Positions 7,975 through 18,300 are shown, numbered from the stretch's first letter. The stretch is DNA of 64,000 nucleotides from JANXQG01 sp964615095 (GCA_964615095.1 CAZTPX010000016.1:1-64000), one strand, 5' to 3'. The notes: generated from the sequence alone by a model not told the origin. Made by a program: numbers and translations.

Positions 7975-8520
7975 ATGACTTGCCTTTCTCGCTTTTTTCT
8001 CGCTTGCGCAATACTGACGCCCTTGTTCCTTTCCGGCTGCGCCACCAACACGGGCACGGGCGCTGTGGTGGGCGGAGCGACGGGCGCCGGGGTTGGAGCG
8101 CTGATTGGCAGCGCCTCGGGACACGCCGGCGCGGGCGCGGCGATTGGGGCGGGCGTAGGGGCGCTGACTGGTGCCGTCGTTGGCAACTCGGTCGATGAGC
8201 AAGAGAAAAGAAATCGTGCCATTCTCGAAGCCCAGGTCGGACACTCGCTGGCCGGCAGGGTCACCAAGGAAGAAATTGTCAGCATGACCCAGTACCATGT
8301 CGATGAAGCCCTGATTATCAATCACATCCGCGCGCACGGCATGGCTGCCCCGCTGAGCACGGCCGACATCATCTGGTTGCAGCAAAGCGGAGTGACCGCG
8401 CAGGTGATCGCAGTCATGCAAGAAGCTCCGCCCCCGCCAACCGCCGTAATCGTCGAGCAACCTGCGCCTGTGGTTGTCGGAGGCTATTATTACGGCCGGC
8501 CGCGCCGCTATTACTATTGA
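7975..8520 (+). CDS. Glycine-zipper outer-membrane-type lipoprotein
   Basis: 181 aa. The ATG at 7975 was chosen because AAGGAGGTG lies 4 bases before it and a classic lipoprotein signal follows (MTCLSRFFLACAIL, lipobox LSGC). Residues 27-70 are a glycine-zipper segment (GAVVGGATGAGVGALIG, GAAIGAGVGALTGAVVG), as in SlyB or OmpA-linked lipoproteins, which inserts into or associates with membranes. The C-terminal half is soluble, with EEIVSMTQYHVDEALIINHI and a helical repeat ending ITAQV-like, then a Pro-rich and Tyr-rich tail (YYYGRPRRYYY). A cell-envelope role is likely; the precise function is unknown. Confidence 0.85.
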   Translation: MTCLSRFFLACAILTPLFLSGCATNTGTGAVVGGATGAGVGALIGSASGHAGAGAAIGAGVGALTGAVVGNSVDEQEKRNRAILEAQVGHSLAGRVTKEEIVSMTQYHVDEALIINHIRAHGMAAPLSTADIIWLQQSGVTAQVIAVMQEAPPPPTAVIVEQPAPVVVGGYYYGRPRRYYY

Positions 8521-8523
8521 CGT

Positions 8524-9960
8524 TTAGCTAATTCGCTCTGCCGGCAGATCGAAGCCGAAGTACCGCTGGGCGTTGAAATAGCAGATGTCGCGGACCATCG
8601 CGCCGACCAATTCCAGGTCATCGGGCAGCAGGCCCTGGCGCATCTCGGCGCCTAGCAAGTTGCAGAGGATGCGGCGGAAGTACTCGTGCCGCGTATAGGA
8701 CAGGAACGAGCGGCTATCCGTCAGCATGCCGATAAAACAGCTCAACAGTCCAAGGTTCGAGAGGCAGTTGAGCTGCTTTTCCATGCCGTCCTTCTGGTCG
8801 AGGAACCACCAGCCGCTGCCGAACTGCATCTTGCCGGGCACGCTGCCGTCCTGGAAATTGCCGATCATCGTGCCCAGGATCTCGTTGTGCGCCGGATTGA
8901 GATTGTAGAGGACCGTTTTCGCCAACTGGTCCGTGCGGTCGAGCCGGTCGAGGAACCGCGACAGCCCTCGGGCACAGGCCGCGTCGGCAATCGAATCGAA
9001 ACCCGCGTCGGCTCCGAGCTGGTTGAACATCCGCCTGTTGTTGTTTCGCAAAGCGCCAAGGTGGAACTGTTGCGTCCAGCCGCGCTCGTGGTCCCAGAGG
9101 GCCAATTCGTAGAGCATGGCCGAGCGAAAACGCGAAATGTCCTCGGGCGAGGGTGTTTGGCCGCGGCGGACACGCGCAAAAATGCCTGTCGCTTCCAACG
9201 CCGTGCCTTCTACCGGCTCGATGGTCTCCAGCCCGTGGTCGGAAAGCCGGCAGCCGGCCATGTGGAAGAAATCGTGCCGCTTCCGTAAAGCCTCGAGAAA
9301 AACAGGAAAGGCGTCGCCGATATCGACTTGGCTTACTTCCGCCAGGCGGTCGACGTAGTGATTGAAGCTCTCGGGCACTTCGATCGCCAAGGCCCGATCG
9401 GGTCGGAAGGTCGGCAGGACGCGGATCTTGAAGGCCACATCGGCGGCGATTGCCGCGTGGAATTCCAGGCTATCGAGCGGATCGTCGGTCGTGCAGACCA
9501 ACACGACTTTCATTTGCCCCATGATGCCGCGACACGACATGTCGTCTCGGGCGAGCAACGCGTTGCACTGCTCCCAGATTCCCCGCGCGGTGTGCGGATT
9601 GAGCAACCGGTCGCTGATCCCAAACGGCCGCTTCAGTTCCAGGTGGGTCCAGTGGTACAGCGGATTGCGGAGCGTCTTGGGCACGACCTCGGCCCATTTT
9701 TCGAACTTTTCCCAGTCGTTGGCGTCGCCCGTGCAATAGCGTTCCGCCACGCCGGCCGAGCGCATTGCCCGCCATTTGTAGTGATCGCCATAAAGCCAGA
9801 TCTGGCTGAGATTGGCAAAGCAATGGTCCTCGGCAATCTGCCGCGGCGGCAAGTGGCAGTGGTAGTCGATGATGGGCAGATCGCGGGCGAAGCGCTGATA
9901 AAGCTCGACGGCGCGGTCATTCTGCAAAAGAAAGTCCTCGGTGATGAAGACGTCGCTCAT
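8524..9960 (-). CDS. uxaC: Glucuronate/uronate isomerase
   Basis: Converts D-glucuronate to D-fructuronate (and galacturonate to tagaturonate), entering the uronate route to KDG. 478 aa, typical for UxaC, from the ATG at 9960 (MSDVFITEDFLLQNDRAVEL). Diagnostic parts are LPIIDYHCHLPPRQIAED (metal-binding HxH), WLYGDHYKWRAMR, VVLVCTTDDPLDSLEFH, TFRPDR, FHLGALRNNNRRMFNQLG, SRFLDRLDRTDQ and MLTDSRSFLSYTRHEYFRR. It follows a hypothetical gene with only 2 bp between stop and start, so the two are co-expressed. It fits with the microcompartment operon as part of plant or algal polysaccharide use. Confidence 0.96.
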   Translation of the reverse strand: MSDVFITEDFLLQNDRAVELYQRFARDLPIIDYHCHLPPRQIAEDHCFANLSQIWLYGDHYKWRAMRSAGVAERYCTGDANDWEKFEKWAEVVPKTLRNPLYHWTHLELKRPFGISDRLLNPHTARGIWEQCNALLARDDMSCRGIMGQMKVVLVCTTDDPLDSLEFHAAIAADVAFKIRVLPTFRPDRALAIEVPESFNHYVDRLAEVSQVDIGDAFPVFLEALRKRHDFFHMAGCRLSDHGLETIEPVEGTALEATGIFARVRRGQTPSPEDISRFRSAMLYELALWDHERGWTQQFHLGALRNNNRRMFNQLGADAGFDSIADAACARGLSRFLDRLDRTDQLAKTVLYNLNPAHNEILGTMIGNFQDGSVPGKMQFGSGWWFLDQKDGMEKQLNCLSNLGLLSCFIGMLTDSRSFLSYTRHEYFRRILCNLLGAEMRQGLLPDDLELVGAMVRDICYFNAQRYFGFDLPAERIS

Positions 9961-9962
9961 GT

Positions 9963-10637
9963 TCAATTTCCTAGTGGCGGATCGGCCGCGGCAAACTCCG
10001 CCAGACACGCGCTCACCGCATACATGTCAATGCCCGACGGCAGGAACCACACTCTCGCCCAGGCGCGGAGAATCACGCCTTTCTCCAAAGATTCTGTCTG
10101 ATACAAACGCTGGCGTAAATGGCTGCTGGCCGACACGGCGGTCAACTCTTGGCTGCCCAGGTCGGCCGGATGGACCATCACCGCCAGCGACCATTCACCG
10201 GCGGAAAACACGTTTACGGCCCCGTCGCAGTTCGTCGCCGTCGTCACCTGGGGAAGCACGCTTTCCAGGTAGACGTCGTATCGCCAATCGAGCCGCTCGG
10301 TATGCACCGACACCAACAGATCAATGCGTCCCAGCCAGGCGTCGCCGGGTGCCGGCTGGGCCGTATGCCAGAAGAGGTCTAGTTGGGCCGCGCCGGGCTG
10401 GCCCGTCTCGTAGACCGCGATCAAATCGTTGCCGCGGACATGCCAATCCGTCAGCGCCATTCCGGCGGATTGCATCGAGCCGGTGACGCCCAATAGGCCT
10501 CCGTCAGGCCAAGGCCGACCAGCCACGGTAATCTTCGTCAGGCCCGCCGCAGGTCGATCGGCATCGAAGCTCAGCGAAAGCCCAGGCAGATTCAATCGTG
10601 CAATATGGCCATCCAAAAGCCAATCAGGGGGATTCAT
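9963..10637 (-). CDS. Uncharacterised protein co-transcribed with uxaC
   Basis: 224 aa, no signal peptide or membrane span, no family recognised. The protein is rich in short beta-like segments (LPGLSLSFDADRPAAG, VAGRPWPDGGLLGVTGS, WHVRGNDLIAVYETG, AQLDLFWHTAQP, WRYDVYLESVLPQV, WSLAVMVHPADL) and ends with a helix. The composition suggests a beta-sandwich or carbohydrate-binding-like fold, but that is only an impression. Tight coupling to uxaC (2 bp) suggests a function with uronates. Its start at 10637 lies about 70 bp downstream of a minus-strand terminator. Confidence 0.75.
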   Translation of the reverse strand: MNPPDWLLDGHIARLNLPGLSLSFDADRPAAGLTKITVAGRPWPDGGLLGVTGSMQSAGMALTDWHVRGNDLIAVYETGQPGAAQLDLFWHTAQPAPGDAWLGRIDLLVSVHTERLDWRYDVYLESVLPQVTTATNCDGAVNVFSAGEWSLAVMVHPADLGSQELTAVSASSHLRQRLYQTESLEKGVILRAWARVWFLPSGIDMYAVSACLAEFAAADPPLGN

Positions 10638-10703
10638 AGCAGTAGAAGCGATTCAGAAACTCCGCCCGGGAAAAGACTTAATTGTAGCAGAAGTCGGGCA
10701 AGA

Positions 10704-10745
10704 AAATAAAAACCCCGCCGCTCGCAGGGATGCGAAACGGCGGGG
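10704..10745 (-). terminator. Intrinsic terminator, minus orientation, with no assigned gene
   Basis: CCCCGCCG (10713-10720) pairs with CGGCGGGG (10738-10745), with an inner stem TCGCA/TGCGA around a GGGA loop. On the minus strand the hairpin is followed by TTTTTATTTT, a good U-tract. On the plus strand there is no T-run after it, so orientation is clear. No minus-strand gene lies immediately upstream (10746-11900). Confidence 0.75.
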
Positions 10746-10883
10746 CCGGAACAGAGAAGAGGCCAAACCATATATCCTGATGATACCAAGTTTCTCAGTC
10801 TTGTCCAGCGCCGAACATGAATTTTTTCCCGGAAGCCAAAATATCCTCGTCGCTACTGGCCTCCACTGGCGTTTCGCAGTGCG

Positions 10884-10943
10884 TTGGAGTCCAGGCTTTA
10901 GCCAGCACTTATGCGGGATTACCGGCTAAAGCCGGGACTCCAA
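10884..10943. repeat. Intergenic palindrome family TTGGAGTCCMGGCTTTAGCC
   Basis: The left arm 10884-10904 (TTGGAGTCCAGGCTTTAGCC core) is mirrored at 10924-10943 (GGCTAAAGCCGGGACTCCAA) with about 19 bases between. Neither arm lies in a coding region. Confidence 0.8.
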
Positions 10944-11019
10944 TAAATACATTTCTGACCGCACACAAGTACATCTGACAAACAAAGACCACCATTATGG
11001 GGTATGTCATCCGGCATGG

Positions 11020-11047
11020 TTGTGCCGCCGGGTCGATCGCTTATAAT
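11020..11047 (+). promoter_or_regulatory. Candidate promoter, probably giving a leaderless mRNA
   Basis: TTGTGC (11020-11025), a 16-base spacer and a perfect TATAAT (11042-11047) end only 8 bases before the ATG at 11056. Transcription would begin at or next to the start codon, and no Shine-Dalgarno sequence is present between them. Confidence 0.5.
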
Positions 11048-11055
11048 CGTGCTTT

Positions 11056-11847
11056 ATGAGCGAACTGCGAACATATCTTGAGACTTGCGAGAAAGCGGTG
11101 CGGGCGGCGGGAGCCACGATCAGGGGCTGGATTGGCAGGACCAGTGTCCAACACAAGGGTCCGGCGGATTTTGTTACTGAGGCCGATTTTGCTGCCCAGG
11201 AAGTTGTCACGACGACGGTTTTGCAGGCGTTTCCCCACCACTCGGTGCTCGGCGAGGAGGATCAACTTGCCGGCGATACGCCTAGCAAGACCGAGTATCG
11301 CTGGATCGTCGATCCGTTGGATGGAACCACTAATTTCGTTCACGGGATCCCCCACTATGCCGTGTCCTTGGCCCTTGAGTACCAAGGAAAGCTCTTGGTT
11401 GGAGCGATTTTCGACCCGTCGCTGAATGAGTGCTTTACAGCCGCAGTCGGCCAAGGCGCGTTTCTCAACGGCCAGCCCATACGTACTACCAGTGCGAACC
11501 GCCTGTCCGAAGTTATTGCGGGAACAGGCTTTCCGGCGAATCTTCAGCCCCAGTCCCCGGACTTGCTCGTATTCGACAAGGCTTTGTTTCGCTGCCAGGG
11601 CGTTCGACGCACCGGTTCAGCCTCGCTGAACATGTGCGACGTTGCAGCGGGGCGTTTCGGGGTGTTGTGGGGATTTTCTACGAAAATTTGGGATATTGCC
11701 GCCGGGGTCTTGTTGATCAGGGAGGCGGGCGGCATCGTAACGTCACCAGAAGGAGGGGAACTCATTCTCAGCTCGGGGCGTTTTCTGGCTTCGGCGAACC
11801 AAGATTTGCAGCAGCAATTGCTGGAATTGGTGCGAGAAGCCGTCTGA
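11056..11847 (+). CDS. Inositol-monophosphatase family phosphatase
   Basis: 263 aa, normal for the SuhB/IMPase family, which removes phosphate from inositol monophosphate or related sugar phosphates and PAP using Mg2+. Motifs: ADFVTEADFAAQEVV, SVLGEEDQ (metal-binding Glu), WIVDPLDGTTNFVHG (signature DPxDGTxNF), VGAIFDPSLNECFTA, RRTGSASLNMCDVAAGR and IWDIAAGVLLIREAGG (second signature with the third Asp). All metal ligands are present, so the enzyme should be active. It is monocistronic, between the divergent uxaC operon and the giant-protein operon. Confidence 0.94.
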   Translation: MSELRTYLETCEKAVRAAGATIRGWIGRTSVQHKGPADFVTEADFAAQEVVTTTVLQAFPHHSVLGEEDQLAGDTPSKTEYRWIVDPLDGTTNFVHGIPHYAVSLALEYQGKLLVGAIFDPSLNECFTAAVGQGAFLNGQPIRTTSANRLSEVIAGTGFPANLQPQSPDLLVFDKALFRCQGVRRTGSASLNMCDVAAGRFGVLWGFSTKIWDIAAGVLLIREAGGIVTSPEGGELILSSGRFLASANQDLQQQLLELVREAV

Positions 11848-12001
11848 CCCAGCGCCAATGCTTTATTTATTGTCCCATGTAAACTAGACTAGAGTGAGTG
11901 CTCAACCGGGCTCGTCGCATTCAGCTTATCTTTCCTGGCTTCCCGGCAGAGCAGCACGTGGGCTTCATAACGGAACTCTGGCTGACACGCTCGGTCAGTA
12001 A

Positions 12002-15000
12002 ATGGGAGAAACTGTCTTGCTACATCCCGGTAAGAGTTGGATTGCAGGCATTCTCTATTGCCTGATGATTGCCTGGTCGATTTCCGTGGCGGCCCAAGAC
12101 AACTCATCGCCGCGCGGTCCAACGAAAGACGCGCCTGCCTCCACCGAGGCGAAGGAAGCGACGTCGCGACCGGTCGAAGAGGTCCAACCTTCTCTCTACT
12201 ATTTGAAAGACAAGCAGGGAACGCTTCAACCCGTTCCTAATTTCACGTTGGAAGATCTTGAGTATTACTACAAGCTCAAGAATCAACTTGCCCAAGGCGA
12301 CCCTCGGCCGCGCTATGTCCTGCAACAAATGCTGGCCACCGGCAGCGTCAATTCGGCCGGGCAGGCCGAATTGAACATCCAGTTTCGCGTACTGGTCCGC
12401 GAGGACCAGTGGACACGAATCCCACTGCGGCTGGATCAGGCCGTGCTCCGCGAAACGGCCCAATATCAAGGCCCCGGCGAACACGTCTTGAGTTTCGGGG
12501 GGGACGGCGCGGGTTACGTCGCCTGGGTCCGCGGACCGGCCGGGCAGCAACACCAGTTCACCCTGAAGGTACTCGTGCCTTTGACCGCCATGGGCCAGGA
12601 AACGCGGTTGCAGCTTTGGGTTCCGCGGACGACGGAGTCGAACCTGAAGCTCAAGGTGCCGCTTGCCAAAGCCGTGGCGCGAGTTTCGCAAGCGGCAACG
12701 CTGCAAACGCCCAGCGGCGACGCGAAGGCGACGGATCTCAGTGTGATCGGCCCCAGCGGCGATTTTGAAATGAGTTGGCATCCGGCGGACGCTGCCCCGA
12801 GCAAGGCCGCGGCCTTGGAGGCCTTCGGCAATATCGCAGTCCGCTTGGACGGCCGGGGCGTCGAGACGGAGGCCGCTTTCTCGGTCCGCAGTTACGGCGA
12901 GGCCTTCGATCGATTTCGCATTGCTCTGCCGCCGGACACCGAGCTGGCACCCGGCAATCCTAGCGGCTACACGTTGACCGTGGTTGAGGGCAGCAGTCCC
13001 CCTTCCGGCCCGCAGCGGCGGCGACTGGTGGACGTGCAGTTGGCCAAGCGAACGGTTGGGCCGGTGGAAGTGCGGTTGGCGACCAAGCACACTGTCGACG
13101 CGGCTCACAGCGAGAACTGGCTTGAACTAGCCGGCTTCACGTTCCCCGACGCGGCCCGTCAATGGGGAAACGTCGCGGTCAGCGTGGCCGGCGACTGGCA
13201 GATTTTGTGGGGCACCAGAAGCGGAGTTCGGCAGGTCGAGCAGCTTCCGGATGCCGTTCGTCGCAACGACGTTGCCGCGGCCTTCGAGTACTTCGCGCCG
13301 ACGTCGTCGTTGATGGCCCGCCTGGTGCAGCGAGAAACGCGGATCGGTGTCGAGCCGGAATACGCCATCCTCGTGGATGGCGACCAGGTCCGCCTGGAAG
13401 CCAAGCTGCGCTACACGGTCCGCGGCGCCAAGGTCTTTGTCGTCAATGTCGCCATGCCGGATTGGCGGATCGACGAAGCCGGCCCGGACAATGTCGTGGC
13501 AATCGACGGCGTGCCGCCGGGGGCGGCGGGACCGCTGCTCTCGCTGCCGCTGGCGTCGCCCACCAGTGGCCAGTTCGAAATCCGCCTCAAGGCCCACCTG
13601 CCACTGCCCCCGGACGCGAAGTCGTTCTCCGTGGTGCTCCCGCAACCAACGGCCAGCGCGCCAGTGGCAGCCGTGGTCGCGGTGCTCCCTGCCGACAACA
13701 TCGAGATCGTGCCCGACAGCCGCACCGCCGGACTGCTGCGACAGCAGGTAGCCGTGCCGCTGGAGCTTCCCTTGCGGCAGCAGGAACCGCTGTTCTACCG
13801 CAGCGATGCGCCCCGGGCCGTCTTCGCTGCTGAAATGCGCCGCCATCGCCAAAAAATCACTGCCAGCATCGCCAGCCGCGCGACGATGGACCCCACCACG
13901 ATCCGCGTCGAACAGAAATTCGTCTACTCGATCACCTACGAGCCGACCGACTACTTTCTGCTGGAGGTCCCTCGTGAGCTCGGCGGAAAAGGGCGGCTCA
14001 CGCTCTTGCACGAAGGCCAGTCGCTTACGCCCGTCGTGCTGGGCGAGGACGACGGCGTCAAGCCGCTCCGCCTGCGCGTGGCCTTGCCTAAGGCCTGCAT
14101 TGGTCCTTGCGAGATCGTGGCCCGCTACTCGTTGCCGTCGGCGACGGACGCCGGTGGGACCGTTCGCGTGCCGCTGGCCATGCCGTTGGACGTGGAACTC
14201 ACCGGTAACAGCGTCCTCGTCGTTCCTGCCGCGGAACAGCAAATCGAAGTGGCCGGCGGCGTTTGGGCCGCGATCGAGACCGGCCTGGGTCAGGCGGCTG
14301 CGCCGCGCACGCGGGAATTCTCCGCCACCGGGCGCGCCACGGAGATCGCCATCCATGTCAACGGCGATGCCGGAAATACGGCCGTGGTGGTCGACCGGGC
14401 ATGGTTCCAGACCTGCGTGACCAAGTCGGGCGCGCCGGCACGGCAGGACCGCGCGGTGTTTCAGTTCACCACGCGCCGCCGCGAACTAGAGATTACCTTG
14501 CCCGACGGCGCCGCCTGCGAACCGGCTTCCGTGCAGTTGAACGGCGCGCCCGTCACTCCGCGCACGCGGGCCGGGCGGGTACTGGTGGTTCCTTTATCTG
14601 CCGACGCCGAGCCGCCGCGCTACTATGTGCTGTGTCTGAAATATCATTTCCCCGGGCAGCGGCCGAGTCGGGGAGCGATGAAGTTCGAGTTTGCCGGTCT
14701 TGGCGACGAGGCTTGGATCCGCCGCGCCTATTGGCAACTTCTCCTGCCGCCGGAGGAGCACCTGGTGACGTCGCCGCGCGACTTGACAGGAGAGTTTGCC
14801 TGGGGCTGGAACAAGTTCTATTTCGGGCGGCAGCCTGTGCTCAACCAGGCGGACTTGGATGCCTGGTGCGGTTTGAGCCACCCCGGCAGCACGCCCGTTC
14901 CCGTAGGCATGAACGCCTATCTGTTCAGTTCCTTGGATACGTTCGGCCCCTGCGAGATCGTGACTGCCGGGCGATCGACCATCGTCTTCCTTTCATCCGC

Positions 15001-15346
15001 GCTGGCCTTGTTGGCAGGATTGCTGCTGATCTACGTGCGCACGGTCCGGCATCCGGCTGTCTTGCTCGCGGCCGCCGTAAGCTTGGCCGGGGCGACGGCG
15101 ACCTATCCCGAATTGGCCTTGATCGCCGCGCAGGCATCGGCCATCGGCCTGGGCCTGTCGTTGCTGGCCCTGCTGCTGCGATACCTGACCGCCGGCGGTA
15201 GACAGCCGCAGACGCCCGAAGTCTCCAGTTCCGTGACGCCCATCCTGGCGATGCCGCAGCCAAGTGAAACGCAGGTTCCAGCCGCCGCTGCTGCCGGTTC
15301 GTCACGCAAGGCGATCGTTCCGCTGCCTCCGGACGCCGCGACATGA
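12002..15346 (+). CDS. Giant exported membrane-anchored protein, unit A (uncharacterised)
   Basis: 1114 aa. The N-terminus has a signal peptide (hydrophobic run WIAGILYCLMIAWSISVAA, about residues 13-31). A short head motif follows at residues 63-100 (PSLYYLKDKQGTLQPVPNFT, then LEDLEYYYKLK). Residues 100-980 are beta-rich without a family I recognise. Three hydrophobic helices lie at about 993-1066 (IVFLSSALALLAGLLLIYV, AVLLAAAVSLAGA, IGLGLSLLALLLRYL), then a short Pro/Ala-rich tail. The start codon has no clear Shine-Dalgarno. The stop overlaps the next gene by 4 bases (ATGA), so translation is coupled. The same head, ectodomain and three-helix layout occurs twice in the next protein. It probably has a large periplasmic or surface domain anchored in a membrane. 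Confidence 0.85.
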   Translation: MGETVLLHPGKSWIAGILYCLMIAWSISVAAQDNSSPRGPTKDAPASTEAKEATSRPVEEVQPSLYYLKDKQGTLQPVPNFTLEDLEYYYKLKNQLAQGDPRPRYVLQQMLATGSVNSAGQAELNIQFRVLVREDQWTRIPLRLDQAVLRETAQYQGPGEHVLSFGGDGAGYVAWVRGPAGQQHQFTLKVLVPLTAMGQETRLQLWVPRTTESNLKLKVPLAKAVARVSQAATLQTPSGDAKATDLSVIGPSGDFEMSWHPADAAPSKAAALEAFGNIAVRLDGRGVETEAAFSVRSYGEAFDRFRIALPPDTELAPGNPSGYTLTVVEGSSPPSGPQRRRLVDVQLAKRTVGPVEVRLATKHTVDAAHSENWLELAGFTFPDAARQWGNVAVSVAGDWQILWGTRSGVRQVEQLPDAVRRNDVAAAFEYFAPTSSLMARLVQRETRIGVEPEYAILVDGDQVRLEAKLRYTVRGAKVFVVNVAMPDWRIDEAGPDNVVAIDGVPPGAAGPLLSLPLASPTSGQFEIRLKAHLPLPPDAKSFSVVLPQPTASAPVAAVVAVLPADNIEIVPDSRTAGLLRQQVAVPLELPLRQQEPLFYRSDAPRAVFAAEMRRHRQKITASIASRATMDPTTIRVEQKFVYSITYEPTDYFLLEVPRELGGKGRLTLLHEGQSLTPVVLGEDDGVKPLRLRVALPKACIGPCEIVARYSLPSATDAGGTVRVPLAMPLDVELTGNSVLVVPAAEQQIEVAGGVWAAIETGLGQAAAPRTREFSATGRATEIAIHVNGDAGNTAVVVDRAWFQTCVTKSGAPARQDRAVFQFTTRRRELEITLPDGAACEPASVQLNGAPVTPRTRAGRVLVVPLSADAEPPRYYVLCLKYHFPGQRPSRGAMKFEFAGLGDEAWIRRAYWQLLLPPEEHLVTSPRDLTGEFAWGWNKFYFGRQPVLNQADLDAWCGLSHPGSTPVPVGMNAYLFSSLDTFGPCEIVTAGRSTIVFLSSALALLAGLLLIYVRTVRHPAVLLAAAVSLAGATATYPELALIAAQASAIGLGLSLLALLLRYLTAGGRQPQTPEVSSSVTPILAMPQPSETQVPAAAAAGSSRKAIVPLPPDAAT

Positions 15347-18300
15347 GAACCCTGGTCAAACTGACGCCATTGTTGATTGTGTTCTTGGCCGCGGGCGCGG
15401 CGGGACTCGCCGCGCCTCCGCCGGCCGCCGAGAATCCGGTCGTGCCGGGCGATTTGCGTTTCCGCCGCGTTTACGTACCCGAGGGGATGAAAGACTGGTC
15501 CAAGGGCAACGTGAAGTATCTGCCCCTGGATGCCGATGAATTCGATCGCTTGCTCCGGGCGATCCAACGGACGCCTTCGGGCGGGCCAGCGCAGAACTCC
15601 GCCGGCCTTGTCGAGGCACAATACGAAGCGCGGCTCAAAGCTCCGCTGTTATTGCAAGGCAGTGCTACGTTCAAGGTCTCGCAAACGGTCGCCGGCGCGA
15701 TGCTCGTGTCCTTGGACCCCTGCAACCTGGCGATCGCCCGGGCTCAATGGGTCACTTCCGACGGCGATACGGCCATCCTCGGGCCAACCGCCGACGGCAA
15801 ACTGCAAGTCCTAGCCGAACGCTCCGGGCAATTGAAGTTCGACTGGTCGCTGGCCGGGCAGCAGGATGCGGCGGGCGACGCGAACTTCGCCCTTTCCCTG
15901 CCGCCAAGCTCGGTCAGCGGGCTGCGGATCGAATTGCCGGCCGCGTTCGTGCCGACGGTCGATCACGGCATCGTCACCGATGAGGGCCCTGCCGATGCGG
16001 GTTTTCACTACTGGCGACTTGCGTTGGGAGGGCGGCCCGGTTGCCACCTCCGCCTCGCCAAGGCCGGCAGTGTGCAGGCCCGGCCGCAACCCGTTCTGGC
16101 CAGCCAGTCGGCTATTTACGACATTTCGCTCCGTGGCGCGGAGCTAGCGGTCAAGCTCAAGATCGAAGCCCACCGCGAGCCGTTGCCAAGGATCACGCTG
16201 GACCTCGATCCTTCCCTGGAACTGGTCGAGGCTACCGTGGGCGAATTGGCGCTGTCTTGGACCAGCGGGGCAGATCACGCCGGCAAGTCGCGCCAAGTCG
16301 TGATCAATCTTCCGCCATCGCTGCAAGAAGGCGCCGTAGACTTGCGGCTGCGAGCGGCTGCCCCGCTGGTTACCGCCGATCTTTGGAAACTGCCTCGCAT
16401 CATCTTCGAGGGTTTCGTCTTTCGCTCGAGCGCCATCCGTCTCTCGCTTGCATCGCCTCTTTGCCTCGACCGCCTGGAAACCCGCGGCTGCCGGCAAACC
16501 GGCGTGGCTGCCGTGAAGACCCCTGCGGGCCAACAGTTCGACTTCGAGTCCTTCGCGGCGGACGCCGCCGTCGAGATTTCCCTGTCGCAGCGCGCCGTGC
16601 AGGTGCAGGCCGTTAGCGCCGCGGCAACTCGCCTGGGTCAGGGCAAGATGGTCAGTCGCGTGGCGACCGACTTCCGAACCGGTGAAGGTCCCCTGTTCGT
16701 GCTCGATGCCAACGTGTTGCCCAACTGGACGATCGATTCGGTCGAGTCGCAGCCCACCGACGGGCTGGACGATTGGAGGCTGGAGCGGCAAGGCAAGGCG
16801 GCAAGGCTGTCGATTCGACTGGCCCGGCCACTCTCGTCCGCGCGGCCCTTGCGATTGATCGTCTCGGCCCGTCGGCTCTATGCGTCGCCCGGCCGGAACT
16901 TGGGCATTGACGACCTCGTGCCTTTGCGCTTTGCCGGCCTTGCGGAGAGCAAGCGCTGGGTTAGCCTGTACGCTTCGGGTCCCAACGAACTGAGTTTGAC
17001 CGCCGGCGATCATCTGCGGCAGGTGGACGTCAAAGACTTGACGGCTGCGGAACTCGATCTGTTCGCCGAACCGCCTGGCGACTTTCTGTTCCGCGATGAC
17101 GCCGGCGCGGCCGGTCTGACACTGTCACTGGAGCACCGCCGGCCCGCCTATTCCGCAGCGATCCGCGTCGAGGCGGTTGTCGGCGACGGCATGCTGACGG
17201 AAAACTACGCCTTTGCCTGCACTCCTTCCAAGTCCGCTCCCATCGACCGGGCCGTCGTCCATTTCAGCGGGCGTCGCCAGAGTCCCCTGAGCTGGTCGGT
17301 GGCGGGGATGGACGGTAGCCGCTTTTCCGCTCGTCGCTGGACGGCACAACAAGAGTCCAGCGCCGGCTTGACAGCCGACGAAGAGGCATGGGACGTGGTT
17401 TTTTCCGGCCCCCGGTCTGCGCCCGTTGAAATCCGCGCCTCGCGCAAGACCCGGCTTCTCGGTCCGACACCCGTCTGTCTCGCCTCGTTGCCCGACGCCG
17501 CCCGGCAGGAGGCCACGCTGATCGTTCGCCGTCTGGACGCCGCAGTGCTGCAGTTCAAGACCCATCGCTTGCAGCCGCTGCCCACCGAGGCGGCGCCGCT
17601 AGGACAAGTGCAAACGGTGCGGGCGTCGTATCAATACGATCCGCGGACGGAATCCACGCCGCAGTCGGAGCCGGCACTGGTCTTGTCGACTGCCGGAAGC
17701 CAGTCGTCCACGGCCTGGGCCTGGGATTGCCAGATCCATTCTCAAGTGGCCGCCGACGGCACGGGCGATCACATGGTGAGTTATTCCATTCAAAACGCCG
17801 GCAGCCGCCAGATTGGCCTGAAGCTGCCTGCCGGGATCGTGCGCCACGATGTCCACGTGATCTCGATCAACGGCAAGCCTGCCGTGACCCGCCGCGGGGC
17901 AAACGCCAGCGAGGACTTGGTTGCCATCGATCTACCGGGCGACTTGAAATTTGTCGATCTCGTCCTGCGGATATCCACGCGCGGGCAACCCCTAGAGACG
18001 TTCCGCCGCCTCCGCCCGCCGCTCCCGGACATTGGCTTGCCGATATTCGCGCGGCATTGGAGGCTGGAGCTTCCGCCCGGCTATGCGGCCTGCGGTTTCG
18101 GCGGCGATGTGGATACGGCGCAGGGCGAGTCCTTCAATCTCCGCCGCTGGCTGCTGGGATCCCTGGGACGGCCCAATGACCAGCGGGTCTTCAATCCTTT
18201 GCGCCGCGACGACTGGCTAGCGGCGTTGGGCTGGCAGCAGGAAGACCACCGCGCCGGGTCTGGCGAGGAGACGGAAACGCCCGGCTGGGCGCAGTTCCAG

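Larger units (their letters stand above)
10638..11055. other. Intergenic spacer with terminator, palindrome and promoter
   Basis: 418 bases between the divergent uxaC operon and the inositol-phosphatase gene. It holds a minus-oriented intrinsic terminator (10704-10745), a long palindrome (10884-10943) and a leaderless-type promoter at the right end. No protein gene is seen. The part between terminator and palindrome could encode a small RNA on the minus strand. Confidence 0.6.

Noticed and set aside
7637..7978. 113-codon open frame after the phosphoesterase
   Set aside because: No ribosome binding site and repeat-like composition; the downstream lipoprotein has a far better start.
10638..10929. 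Open frame covering the uxaC-operon spacer on the plus strand
   Set aside because: It runs through the terminator and palindrome and has no homology.
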